NCBI GenBank assembly: GCA_002835545.1
Contig: PIZK01000010.1
Location: forward strand, 1 to 53,181
Source of the DNA: Alteromonadales bacterium alter-6D02
GTDB taxonomy: Bacteria; Pseudomonadota; Gammaproteobacteria; Enterobacterales; Psychrobiaceae
Direction: 5' to 3'
DNA: 53,181 nt
In this document: piece by piece, positions 24,323-33,052 of the stretch
Layout: every line of letters begins with the position of its first letter
Position numbering within the stretch: the first letter of the stretch is position 1
Program-made: the position numbers and the translations under genes
The notes under the pieces: model-generated
The model's input: only the letters and a program-made list of their open reading frames with translations
What the model was told of the DNA's origin: nothing
The model's database searches: none

Positions 24323-26044
24323 TTACTCATTTTGATACAAAGTGCTATTGAGCCCTTGCTGGTGCTCCCATGCATTCTGATGATAATGGTAGAGGGTAAA
24401 ACTTCCCAATTCATTGACTTCAACGCTTTCCTGTACTTGATAAAACCCTTGCGAGAACTCAAAGCTCGCTTGAATTAAGCTTGGGGTTAGCCAGTCTTCA
24501 AATGAATGCAAGTGTTTGACCTGTCTTAAACGCGCGCGGGGTGATTTACCATTGAGGCTCGCTATCGTCCAGCCCCATTGGCCGAAGGTCGGGACATTAT
24601 GATGGTACTGCTCAACGTGCGACCATTGGGCCGCGGCTACAGTTTTTTTAATACTAACAAATGCACGCTTTGCATGAAATGGAGAAGTTGATTGAACGAC
24701 CATGACACCATCGTTACTGATAATTTGACGAATCTTTTGGTAAAACGTTTTACTATAGAGTTTATTGAGATCAGGGTGAGATGGATCGGGTAAGTCAACA
24801 ATCACAGTATCGTAATGTCGTGATTCGCTAATTAATTGGTCGATACCGTTAAAGGCATCGGCATAAATTATTTCGACGCGAGGGTCAGATAACGAACGCT
24901 CTGTTAATTTATTGATGGTTTGTGCTAAGTATGGCGGTACTTTGCTTTCAGGTTCTTTAAATATTGCGACTAATTCTTGGTCCAGATCCATTAGCGTGAC
25001 GTGCTTAGGTTGCCACTTAAGCACTTCTCTTAAACCCAAGCCATCGCCACCACCTATGATTAAGACGCGTTCGTTACGGGCAGAACTGGCCATCGCAGGA
25101 TACACTAAAAACTTATGGTAAATATGCTCGTCAGTAGCAGAAAACTGTAAACGGCCATTGAGATACAAACTTAAGATGGGCTCTGCCCGCTGTGGTAAAT
25201 AGCGCTCGGTGACCACGACATTGGCAAATCGCGTTTGCTGTTGGTACGCGACCTCATCTAAGTACAATAAGTTATTAAATTGCTTTGACCATTGCCCGCC
25301 AAAATTAAATATCATCATCACAACAAGTGACGCAAGAAAATGACCGACAATGAGCAGGTTTTTGTGGCGAATATACTGTTTATAACGAAACCAAAAAATA
25401 ACTCCTGCGATAAGGTTGGCCGTCGCGGTCAAACTTGCGCTTAAATTTATTTCAAGGGACAACATGATGGTAATCCAAATTGCAGCGCCGATGCCTGCGC
25501 CAATATAATCTGCACCATAAATGGTTCCGGCGTTATGGACTAAATGTTGACGGTGGACATGTTCGCGGATTCGCGCAATTAAGGGTATTTCCATCCCAAT
25601 AAACAACCCAAGGATAGCGCCTACAACATAAGGGCTATAGTGAGTAATGTAATAGAGCGTTTGAATAAAACCGCCTTGGGGTAGGCTATCGGGTGGTAAA
25701 TTGAAGGTTTGAGCAATGATTTGTGGAAGTAATTGCACAGCGGCAATCGCAGAAGAAATGACGACTATTGCACTGCAACCAATGAGTGCGATGATAAGCT
25801 CAAGCCAGGCAAACCCGGTGAATGCACACTTCACTTTGCGCGCGACAAACGAGCCGACCCCCATCGAAACTATCATTATTCCAATCATGGTATAAATGGC
25901 GGATTCAATTGCGCCAATAACTCGTCCGGCATAATGGGAGAGTAGGTATTCGTAAATCAAACCACAGCCAGCCAGGACAGCCATAATGGAAATGAGTAAT
26001 ACATCATCGAGCAAGCGCTGATTGACCTGCAGGTTCTTAATCAA
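24323..26044 (-). CDS. speE: Membrane-anchored polyamine aminopropyltransferase (spermidine synthase)
   Basis: Spermidine synthases transfer an aminopropyl group from decarboxylated SAM to a polyamine. Residues 1-225 hold about seven transmembrane segments. The soluble catalytic domain (about 230-520) carries G-G-G-D-G near 331, the ribose-binding acidic loop (L-M-D-L-D), and D-L-P-D-P-S-H-P-D-L near 418 in the position of the active-site D-x-x-D-P. It is about twice the length of cytosolic SpeE. Translation starts at TTG 26044 behind AGGAAG. No speD is adjacent. The position between DUF350 and yjfIJK suggests that it modifies something at the membrane, possibly not free putrescine. Confidence 0.87.
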   Translation of the reverse strand: MIKNLQVNQRLLDDVLLISIMAVLAGCGLIYEYLLSHYAGRVIGAIESAIYTMIGIMIVSMGVGSFVARKVKCAFTGFAWLELIIALIGCSAIVVISSAIAAVQLLPQIIAQTFNLPPDSLPQGGFIQTLYYITHYSPYVVGAILGLFIGMEIPLIARIREHVHRQHLVHNAGTIYGADYIGAGIGAAIWITIMLSLEINLSASLTATANLIAGVIFWFRYKQYIRHKNLLIVGHFLASLVVMMIFNFGGQWSKQFNNLLYLDEVAYQQQTRFANVVVTERYLPQRAEPILSLYLNGRLQFSATDEHIYHKFLVYPAMASSARNERVLIIGGGDGLGLREVLKWQPKHVTLMDLDQELVAIFKEPESKVPPYLAQTINKLTERSLSDPRVEIIYADAFNGIDQLISESRHYDTVIVDLPDPSHPDLNKLYSKTFYQKIRQIISNDGVMVVQSTSPFHAKRAFVSIKKTVAAAQWSHVEQYHHNVPTFGQWGWTIASLNGKSPRARLRQVKHLHSFEDWLTPSLIQASFEFSQGFYQVQESVEVNELGSFTLYHYHQNAWEHQQGLNSTLYQNE

Positions 26045-26065
26045 GGTTCTTTCTTCCTAAAAGCT

Positions 26066-26093
26066 ATAAGCCTTCACATCGGTGAAGGCTTAT
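26066..26093 (-). other. Intercistronic hairpin between DUF350 and speE
   Basis: ATAAGCCTTCAC (26066-26077) pairs perfectly with GTGAAGGCTTAT (26082-26093) around ATCG. On the minus strand a short T4 run follows, so it could attenuate transcription or protect mRNA between the two genes. Confidence 0.7.
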
Positions 26094-26125
26094 TAAAAAG
26101 TATGTGGTGGTAATTGCAAAAATGG

Positions 26126-27028
26126 TTAAGCCATGAGCGCCATTAAAATAAGTGCAACACACAAGCTGATAACAAACTCTAGAGCAGCGACACCAATATT
26201 ATGCTGGTGATCGACTTCTTCAGTTAGGTTAATTCGAGAGAGTACTAAACGCTTTACAATAGGTACTAAGACATACAGTAATGACATCATAGCCACACCA
26301 AACAGCACCCAACCCAGAGCGTTTTCCACGTAAGCATTAGGGTGGTACTCTAAGAAATTGCTTGCGCCTGTAAGCGTAAAGCCTGTTGCAATTAGGAAGC
26401 CCGCATGGCGGATAGCCAGTGCAGTTTGCCCGGCTGCGATAGCCTCTTGGAACAACGCACCTTGATTGGCCTTCTTATAAGCACGTTCTCGTAAACGCGT
26501 CATGAGAACCAGTAGGCCTTGTGAAATAATAAATCCTGTGATTATCGCGATAAAAGTATTCAAATCAAGGTCGTGTGCCCAAAGTAAAGTGGCGCGGATA
26601 ATAAGTGCAGTGGCAATGACCGCTGCGGCATCAATAATCGCGACCCCAATATTACCTTGTTCAATATGCACGGCTTTATCGATGCCAGGTAATGCCCATT
26701 TATCATGAGCAATACGGCCAATTTTTATTAGTAATAGTCCGATGGTACCGTAAATGGTCATACCGATAGCTTCTTGGGCGAAGGTAACACCAGATTCACC
26801 GCTGATTGCTCCTGTCATAACGATGGCCAACGCGAGGAGGCTACCGGCTAATGAGATACCAAAAGCGAAGTTGTCTTTTTGTGCGAGCTCATTGGTGGTA
26901 TCAACTCCAGCCCACAAGCCTGAGATAAAGCGCATGGCGAGAAGAAGCACAATGGCAATAACGATATCGATAGCTAAAATACCGAGTAGGTGGGGTTGGT
27001 GATTAATAAATTGCTGTAATTGTTCCAT
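26126..27028 (-). CDS. Double DUF350 (YjfL-like) membrane protein
   Basis: DUF350 is a four-helix membrane family of unknown transport or channel role, represented in E. coli by YjfL (about 130 residues). This 300-residue protein contains two copies in tandem, each with about four hydrophobic segments. The repeats are marked by F-A-F-G-I-S-L-A-G-S and A-I-R-H-A-G-F-L-I-A-T-G, and by Q-G-N-I-G-V-A-I-I-D-A-A and H-N-I-G-V-A-A-L-E. The start is at the ATG 27028 (AGGA about 10 bases upstream) rather than the TTG at 27037. It lies 14 bases after the lipoprotein gene and 81 bases before speE. Confidence 0.85.
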   Translation of the reverse strand: MEQLQQFINHQPHLLGILAIDIVIAIVLLLAMRFISGLWAGVDTTNELAQKDNFAFGISLAGSLLALAIVMTGAISGESGVTFAQEAIGMTIYGTIGLLLIKIGRIAHDKWALPGIDKAVHIEQGNIGVAIIDAAAVIATALIIRATLLWAHDLDLNTFIAIITGFIISQGLLVLMTRLRERAYKKANQGALFQEAIAAGQTALAIRHAGFLIATGFTLTGASNFLEYHPNAYVENALGWVLFGVAMMSLLYVLVPIVKRLVLSRINLTEEVDHQHNIGVAALEFVISLCVALILMALMA

Positions 27029-27042
27029 GTGTGTCAATCCTA

Positions 27043-28011
27043 TTATTTGCCACGGCTAATGCCGCGCGAGGTTGAACTGCGGCTATTTCTAAAGCTTGAA
27101 TTATTTGAGTAACTTGACGTTGAACGTGTTTGTCTAAACGGTTTATGGCCCGCATAATTTCGAGAAGCGGTGGTTTTAGCTTGATTACTGTTGGTAGACA
27201 AGCGGCTCGCGCCAACACGTGATTTACTGTACGGCGAAGAGTAATGCGTTCCAGTGCTGTATTTCTTTTTGGTCTTCAACCACGTGTCTTTTTGATAGCG
27301 ACGTTGTTTATGAGTGCTGTAACGGTATCGACCATAATCGCTGTAATAGCTATAACCACGATAACGCCCCCAACGATCATAAGAGATGGAATCAGCAATT
27401 GTGGAGAAAATAAGATAAGCACCAAACCATTCCCACATTGACATACCATTATTATCAGTAACCCAACTACCATAATTGGGGTTACCAACAAGTTGAGAGC
27501 CCGGACCAAAGTCTTCGGCCGCGTTGGCGAGCTTGCTTTGTGCCTGACTTAACGCATTGACACGTGCTAGCTTTCCTTGGGATAAATCGGCAACAACATT
27601 AACAGGGTCACTAAGGGCGTCATTAAATAAAGTCGGATTAAGAGCTTCGGTTAAGTTGATCAATTCCGACGCTTGTTCTTCTCGACTACTGTAGTCATTG
27701 TTGATTGTGTTCGCGTCGGTGACTCGTTGTTGCAAACTTTTAAATAAGGGACCTTCACGGGTTGAATCTATTACTAAGACATCTAGCACATTCGATAACT
27801 CGGGACGCTGCTTCCTTAAGAGCTCAACATATTCTTTTAAGATCACAGCATTGCGCACTTGACCTTTATCTAACTGCTCACCAAGTTTTAGAATATCACT
27901 CTGGCTCTGTTGCTGTAATCGGCTGATACGTTCATCCAATTCATCTTGACACCCAGCTGTGATAAAAAAAACCAATATAAGCAACAATATTTTTATTGGC
28001 TTACCTGCCAT
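27043..28011 (-). CDS. Lipoprotein of the yjf/speE cluster, Ser/Arg/Tyr-rich C-terminus
   Basis: I do not recognise a characterised family. The signal peptide ends in a lipobox, F-I-T-A-G-C, with Cys at about 21 followed by Q-D, which could retain it at the inner membrane under the +2 Asp-type rule. Residues 22-175 are helical and coiled (E-R-I-S-R-L-Q-Q-Q-S). A W-E-W-F-G-A-Y-L-I-F hydrophobic patch is near 193-202. The last about 110 residues are low-complexity, rich in S, R, Y and K, ending S-R-G-K. A good GAGG precedes the ATG. It is the promoter-proximal gene of the cluster, divergent from glnE by 69 bases. Confidence 0.7.
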   Translation of the reverse strand: MAGKPIKILLLILVFFITAGCQDELDERISRLQQQSQSDILKLGEQLDKGQVRNAVILKEYVELLRKQRPELSNVLDVLVIDSTREGPLFKSLQQRVTDANTINNDYSSREEQASELINLTEALNPTLFNDALSDPVNVVADLSQGKLARVNALSQAQSKLANAAEDFGPGSQLVGNPNYGSWVTDNNGMSMWEWFGAYLIFSTIADSISYDRWGRYRGYSYYSDYGRYRYSTHKQRRYQKDTWLKTKKKYSTGTHYSSPYSKSRVGASRLSTNSNQAKTTASRNYAGHKPFRQTRSTSSYSNNSSFRNSRSSTSRGISRGK

Positions 28012-28080
28012 AAAGACCTCGTAAATGATATGGTTATGAGTTGTTGTAACAATTTTTTCTGCTCAACTTACTTATTGTGG

Positions 28081-30978
28081 ATGCCAAAAAGAATGCAAAT
28101 GTTAAATCCGTTTTCGTTACCCCAAGCACTTTTTACTCTCGCGAGTGAACGTTATTATGAATTCAGTGAGGCTAATGTTCAACTGATAGATCAAATAAAG
28201 CCACAGCATTGTGATTTAATTTTAAAAATCTTTGCGTTAAGTGACTTTGCTTATGAGCAAATAACACTTCATCCACAGTGGCTAACTGATATTTTTGAGC
28301 AGGAAATCTTAACTGCAGAGCAGTTGATACCGCATATTCGGCAGCGTCTTGAAGGTGACCTAGCTACGGTGAATAGTGAAGCAGACCTCGATCGCGTATT
28401 ACGTCTTAATCGTAATTTTTTCCAAGTAGTCATTGCGTGGCGAGATATGTGTCAACTTATCGCGCTAGAACAATCGATGAAAGATGTATCAGCATTAGCC
28501 GAGCACCTTATTATCAGTGCCCGAGATTGGTTATATGGCTTTTTGGCGAAAACTTGGGGCACACCAGTGAATGCCGATGGTCAACCCCAACCATTAATGA
28601 TCATTGGGATGGGGAAACTAGGGGGGAGAGAGCTTAATTTTTCATCCGATATTGACCTCATTTTTTCTTTTCCGGAGCATGGCCAAACCCAGGGTGGCCG
28701 ACGTAGTACTGAAAATCAGCAATTTTTTGTTAAGCTTGGACAAAAGTTAATCAACGCATTGGACAAGAAAACTTATGATGGTTTTGTTTATCGTGTCGAT
28801 ATGCGTTTACGCCCATTTGGTAATTCAGGGCCTCTAGTGGTTAGTTATGCTGCGCTTGAAGACTATTACCAATCTCAAGGGCGTGACTGGGAGCGCTATG
28901 CTATGGTCAAAGGGCGAGTCTTAGGTGAACAAACTAATTATAGCCATGAGCTGAGTGAGCTGCTACGCCCATTTATGTTCCGTCGTTACATTGATTTCAG
29001 TGCAATAGAGTCATTACGTCAGATGAAACAAATGATTAGCCATGAGGTAAGACGTCGCGGTTTAGTCGATAATATTAAGCTTGGCAGTGGCGGTATTCGC
29101 GAAGTTGAGTTTATTGTGCAAGTCTTTCAGATGATTCGGGGTGGACGCGAGCCTCAGTTGCGTCAACAATCTCTCTTAGCCACGCTCATCGCATTGCAAG
29201 AGCTTGATATTTTTACTCGATATGAATATCAAAGTTTGTTGCGAAGTTACTTGTTTTTACGTGCTTGTGAGCAATTTTTACAGCAATTCGCGGACAAACA
29301 AACACAGACGCTTCCAGAGAATGAGACAGACTGGGCACGGTTAGTCTATCTCAGTGATTGCGTCGATGAGGCTGCGTTTAGAGAAAAGTTGAAAGTACAC
29401 ACCGCAGCTGTCACCCAACAATTTAATTTGGTTGTGGGGGAAGATGATCAAGAGCAATGCGGCGAGTCTAAAACAGTAAATTTACTCAAACTCATTTACG
29501 AGTCCGATGCCGATTTTGATGGAGAGTCAGTGTTATTTGAACTTGGGTGTGCGAAGCCGCAACCATTGTTTAATGAGATTCATAATATAAAACAAGATAT
29601 TTCCAAACGGCCAATGGGCCCACGCGGTCAAGAGGCAATGGCGAAGCTAATGCCTGCATTATTAATTCAGTTAATCAAGCTTGATGATAGTGACGAACTA
29701 TTGGCTCGAATTGGAAAGATACTAAGTAAGATTGCTACCAGAACGGCGTACATCGAACTATTACTTGAAAACCCTGGCGCATTGACTCAGTTTATTAAAC
29801 TGTGTCATGCCAGTAGTTGGATTGCAGAGCAGTTAACTAATTTTCCAATACTACTCGATGAGTTATTAGATCCCAAACTGCTATATAGCCCAACGCCACT
29901 AAGTGAATACCCTAGTGAATTACGCCAATACTTAATGCGTGTGCCGCCAGATGATATGGAGCAAATGATGGAAGGCTTGCGACAATACAAGCAAGCACAA
30001 CAATTACGAATTGCCGCTGCAGACATTACGGGGGTGATGCCTGTAATGGAAGTTAGTGATCACTTAACGGCGCTGGCTGAGTCAATTATGGATTACGTCG
30101 TTGACCTTGCTTGGCAACAAATGACCGAGCGTTATGGCGAGCCGGTTCATTTAGGCGAAGGTAAAGGGTTTGCAGTGATTGGTTACGGAAAAATGGGCGG
30201 CTTAGAATTAGGCTACGGCTCTGACTTGGACTTAGTCTTTGTTCATTGCGCCAAAGCTGGCGCGTTAACTAATGGCAATAAGCAAGTTGATAGCCATCAC
30301 TTTTATTTGAAGTTAGCACAGCGTATCTTGCATTGGTTTAATACCCGTACCAATTCAGGGATTCTTTATGAAATTGATATGCGTTTGCGCCCATCGGGGA
30401 ATTCAGGCTTGATGGTCTCAAATATTCAAACTTTTATTGAGTATCAGGAACAAGAAGCTTGGGTCTGGGAGCATCAGGCGATAGTGCGTGCTCGCATTGT
30501 TTGTGGAGATAACGTTATCAAAGAGACGTTTAATCAAGCACGCTTAGCAATTCTGACCAAGCAAAGAGACCTTGCTGAATTGCAACAAGAAGTCGCGAAA
30601 ATGCGGGTTAAGATGCGTGATCACCTGTCTAAAGGTACTGAATCGGTCTTTGACTTAAAGCAAGATAACGGCGCAATAGCAGATATTGAGTTTATTGCAC
30701 AATACATTGTCCTTGGATACAGTGAGAAGTACCCAGCGTTAGCCACCTTTAGTGATAATATTCGTATCTTTGATGCCATTAAACAACATGGAATTTTATC
30801 TGAACAGCAAGTTATCTCGCTTAGCTCTGCTTATTGTAGTTACCGAGATAAAGGGCATCGGTTAGTCTTGCAGAACCAAAAGAATCAGGTGTCAATGGGA
30901 GAGTTTACTCAAGAGCGCGAAGAGGTCAGTAGTATTTGGCGCCAAGTGTTACTCAGCGCACCTTCTACTTCACTTTAA
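28081..30978 (+). CDS. glnE: Bifunctional glutamine synthetase adenylyltransferase / adenylyl-removing enzyme
   Basis: GlnE adenylylates and de-adenylylates glutamine synthetase according to PII state and glutamine. Two nucleotidyltransferase domains are evident. The N-terminal (adenylyl-removing) domain carries G-M-G-K-L-G-G-R-E-L-N-F-S-S-D-I-D near residue 178. The C-terminal adenylylation domain carries G-Y-G-K-M-G-G-L-E-L-G-Y-G-S-D-L-D near 702. Each is followed by an M-R-L-R-P motif and helical GlnD-type domains. The longest frame starts at 27946, but alignment to E. coli GlnE (946 residues) favours the ATG at 28081 (965 residues); ATGs at 28093 and 28099 are alternatives and no strong Shine-Dalgarno decides between them. 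Confidence 0.93.
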   Translation: MPKRMQMLNPFSLPQALFTLASERYYEFSEANVQLIDQIKPQHCDLILKIFALSDFAYEQITLHPQWLTDIFEQEILTAEQLIPHIRQRLEGDLATVNSEADLDRVLRLNRNFFQVVIAWRDMCQLIALEQSMKDVSALAEHLIISARDWLYGFLAKTWGTPVNADGQPQPLMIIGMGKLGGRELNFSSDIDLIFSFPEHGQTQGGRRSTENQQFFVKLGQKLINALDKKTYDGFVYRVDMRLRPFGNSGPLVVSYAALEDYYQSQGRDWERYAMVKGRVLGEQTNYSHELSELLRPFMFRRYIDFSAIESLRQMKQMISHEVRRRGLVDNIKLGSGGIREVEFIVQVFQMIRGGREPQLRQQSLLATLIALQELDIFTRYEYQSLLRSYLFLRACEQFLQQFADKQTQTLPENETDWARLVYLSDCVDEAAFREKLKVHTAAVTQQFNLVVGEDDQEQCGESKTVNLLKLIYESDADFDGESVLFELGCAKPQPLFNEIHNIKQDISKRPMGPRGQEAMAKLMPALLIQLIKLDDSDELLARIGKILSKIATRTAYIELLLENPGALTQFIKLCHASSWIAEQLTNFPILLDELLDPKLLYSPTPLSEYPSELRQYLMRVPPDDMEQMMEGLRQYKQAQQLRIAAADITGVMPVMEVSDHLTALAESIMDYVVDLAWQQMTERYGEPVHLGEGKGFAVIGYGKMGGLELGYGSDLDLVFVHCAKAGALTNGNKQVDSHHFYLKLAQRILHWFNTRTNSGILYEIDMRLRPSGNSGLMVSNIQTFIEYQEQEAWVWEHQAIVRARIVCGDNVIKETFNQARLAILTKQRDLAELQQEVAKMRVKMRDHLSKGTESVFDLKQDNGAIADIEFIAQYIVLGYSEKYPALATFSDNIRIFDAIKQHGILSEQQVISLSSAYCSYRDKGHRLVLQNQKNQVSMGEFTQEREEVSSIWRQVLLSAPSTSL

Positions 30979-30996
30979 ACGCCAAGCGTGTGAGCG

Positions 30997-31025
30997 TAAA
31001 TTGTGGCCTTAAAAGCCACAATTTA
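30997..31025. terminator. Hairpin between convergent glnE and the His-rich gene
   Basis: TAAATTGTGGC (30997-31007) and GCCACAATTTA (31015-31025) are exact complements. The loop contains the TAA stop (31009-31011, minus strand) of the His-rich gene. There is no long T-run on either strand. Confidence 0.65.
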
Positions 31026-31509
31026 CCTTAGGTACTTGCGTTAAAATCTCACTACCTTGCTCATTGTAATTAACTAAATAACAGTCTTGACCATTTAACA
31101 CTCGGTAAGTTTGAGTGGGGGTGTGATTAACTATAACCGTTTTATTGACCCTGACAGGCGTATTATAATATTGGCTGTTATAACCATTATTGTAACCATA
31201 GTCTGTGTGCTGATAACTTGTATGATGATGCTTACGGTGATTATGTTTAGAGGCATGATGGATCACGCTACCTAACACTACTCCACCAATGACACCATGA
31301 ATAAAGTGCTTACTACTGTGGTTGTGACGGCGGTGGTGATGTCTTTTTCCATGATGACGTTTGTTGTGATGGTTTTTGTAATGATGTTTCTTTTTTACAT
31401 GATGGTGATTATTATGACTTTTATGTGGACCTGCAAATGCTGCCGGAGCAAAGGCCAGCGAGGCACTAATAGCGGTTATCATCATCCATTGTATGAGTGA
31501 ATTTTTCAT
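31009..31509 (-). CDS. Exported histidine-rich protein with glycine-zipper segment
   Basis: The function is not established. A cleavable signal peptide ends A-F-A-G at about residue 27. Residues 28-65 are dominated by His, Lys and Arg, with repeated H-H-x-K/R-x-H-H clusters. A short hydrophobic G-V-I-G-G-V-V-L-G-S-V-I segment (about 72-83) resembles a glycine zipper and is followed by a second His patch. The C-terminal about 65 residues form a compact domain containing two Cys (Q-D-C-Y-L and V-N-C-G-F). Periplasmic binding of Zn, Ni or Cu is a reasonable inference from the His content but is not shown. It is divergent from the TTG-started gene at 31564. Confidence 0.7.
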   Translation of the reverse strand: MKNSLIQWMMITAISASLAFAPAAFAGPHKSHNNHHHVKKKHHYKNHHNKRHHGKRHHHRRHNHSSKHFIHGVIGGVVLGSVIHHASKHNHRKHHHTSYQHTDYGYNNGYNSQYYNTPVRVNKTVIVNHTPTQTYRVLNGQDCYLVNYNEQGSEILTQVPKVNCGF

Positions 31510-31563
31510 TATCGTTCTCCAAACCCTAAGTTAATATCCTTATCTTATAAAGGAGTGGATTAA

Positions 31564-32022
31564 TTGAAGCTGAACAACAAGATGGTCGCAATTGATGCAA
31601 CGATTTGCCAAGGTTACGGCTTGGCTTCAGGGCAGCGTCAGGATGTGGCTGGTCGAGGTTCAATCGCGTGGCAAGCTTCGCATTTTTTGCAACGAGGCTT
31701 GAATCTATCCCAGTATTTTTCTGGTACATTAAACCTTGAGATTAGCCCCTATATTTTTACTAATAAGTCGCCCGATTATTATTTTAAACAGCTGCGCTGG
31801 CATCCAAGCTTTCCTGCAGAAGACTTTTCTTTTACCCGCTGTCATCTTGTAAAGAATGAGCAAGCTTTTGCTGCATTTGTTTATTACCCCCACCCAGAAA
31901 CTAAAATTGGTCACTTTCACTCATCATCGGTAGTTGAAGTCATAGCTCCCTTTATTGACGGGCTTTGTTACGGTGACAGTATTAATTTGATGCTGCCACA
32001 AGCTTGCTTGAGTTTTCGCTGA
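31564..32022 (+). CDS. Hypothetical protein with CTP-dependent riboflavin kinase-like layout
   Basis: I know no characterised member. In order the 152-residue protein shows a Gly-rich G-Y-G-L-A-S-G near 17-23, G-T-L-N-L-E-I at about 54-60, a W-H-P-S-F-P-A-E-D-F-S-F-T-R-C loop, and S-S-S-V-V-E-V-I-A-P with Y-G-D-S-I-N-L near 120-140. Archaeal CTP-dependent riboflavin kinases (cradle-loop barrels) have the same sequence of landmarks: Gly-rich start, P-G-T-L-N-V, and a late E-I-I-A-P followed by G-D-x-V. Homology is my inference. It starts at TTG 31564 with AGGAG eight bases upstream. The 3' end overlaps the convergent lysR gene by 41 bases. Confidence 0.55.
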   Translation: MKLNNKMVAIDATICQGYGLASGQRQDVAGRGSIAWQASHFLQRGLNLSQYFSGTLNLEISPYIFTNKSPDYYFKQLRWHPSFPAEDFSFTRCHLVKNEQAFAAFVYYPHPETKIGHFHSSSVVEVIAPFIDGLCYGDSINLMLPQACLSFR

Positions 32023-32887
32023 CGGCTTGCCAAAAGAATTGTCCAACAGGTCCAAATACTTTATCTATCTTTTTGATCATACGGACCTCGCCATCAAGAC
32101 TTTCTTCAAAATCTTCCAGTGCTAGTGTAATTAATTCGCCTGAGGCTAACTCAGCTTCAATGTGAGAGCGAGGAATAATCGCACAACCTAAGCCTTGACG
32201 AATCAGACTCTTAAGGGTGTGTACATCTTTGGTTTTAAACTGCTGCTTGGCGCTATGGATACCTAATCGCTCGTTATCAAAACTTAGGCTACTTTCTAAC
32301 AAAGTAACACAAGGATATTGATTGAGCTGTTGTAAGCTTGTAACGACTTCTTTATCAAAAAGCGATGGGGCCGCAGCAAGTACTAACTTAAACTCACCCA
32401 CAGGTAATGCTTGATAGTCGCCTAATCCATGAAATAAATGGAACCATGCTCCTATTGCCACATCAACGTCATCGTCGTTGAGTTGTTCTAGTGACGAAAA
32501 GCGTGAGCCTGAGATAATCTGAAATTCAGTAGTAGGAAACTGTTGTTGGCATTGTTTCAGAATCGCTAACAGCATATCAAGGTTACATAGAGGGTCGTAG
32601 CCAATCCGAAATAGTGCTTCATTCCCTTCTGCTAGTTGGTGGCCTAATGAGTCAAGTTGGTCAGCGCCAAGTAAGAGCACTTGCGCTTGACGATAAAATA
32701 TTTTGCCATGACTTGTTAGCGTTAATCGATATTGCTGGCGATCGAGTAGTTGAATAGAATATTGCTGCTCAAGTTTTTTTATTGCAATAGATAATGCTGG
32801 TTGGGTTTTATGCAGTGCTTGTGCAGCCGCCTTTAAGCTCCCTAACTCGACAATTTTTTGTAAGACCTTTAACTGTTCTAACGTCAT
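31982..32887 (-). CDS. LysR-family transcriptional regulator
   Basis: The N-terminal winged helix-turn-helix (about residues 3-62) reads L-K-A-A-A-Q-A-L-H-K-T-Q-P-A-L-S-I-A-I-K-K-L-E, the standard LysR signature. The C-terminal periplasmic-binding-like domain (about 90-295) would sense an unknown effector. The length of 301 is typical. It is divergent from the first MFP-RND efflux pair across about 165 bases that contain a 13-bp inverted repeat, so autoregulation and control of that pump are likely by analogy with other LysR-efflux pairs. Its 3' end overlaps the upstream-convergent gene by 41 bases. Confidence 0.9.
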   Translation of the reverse strand: MTLEQLKVLQKIVELGSLKAAAQALHKTQPALSIAIKKLEQQYSIQLLDRQQYRLTLTSHGKIFYRQAQVLLLGADQLDSLGHQLAEGNEALFRIGYDPLCNLDMLLAILKQCQQQFPTTEFQIISGSRFSSLEQLNDDDVDVAIGAWFHLFHGLGDYQALPVGEFKLVLAAAPSLFDKEVVTSLQQLNQYPCVTLLESSLSFDNERLGIHSAKQQFKTKDVHTLKSLIRQGLGCAIIPRSHIEAELASGELITLALEDFEESLDGEVRMIKKIDKVFGPVGQFFWQAVSENSSKLVAASN

Positions 32888-32924
32888 GATTGATACTCGA
32901 TAAGATTAAATAGCAAAACTTTAT

Positions 32925-32967
32925 AAATAAAATTTATCATGATTTTAATTTTATATAAATTTTATTT
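32925..32967. promoter_or_regulatory. Inverted repeat in the lysR / efflux divergent promoter region
   Basis: AAATAAAATTTAT (32925-32937) and ATAAATTTTATTT (32955-32967) are exact 13-bp complements separated by 17 bases. The position between divergent lysR and its presumed target fits a LysR-type binding region. The AT-only composition means part of the symmetry could be chance. Confidence 0.5.
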
Positions 32968-33052
32968 TTATATGCGCCGGAGTAACATGTAGTCATCGAA
33001 GAAAACCAATGATGAGCATTGGAACAATTTTGGTAAACAAGGGATGGTAATA

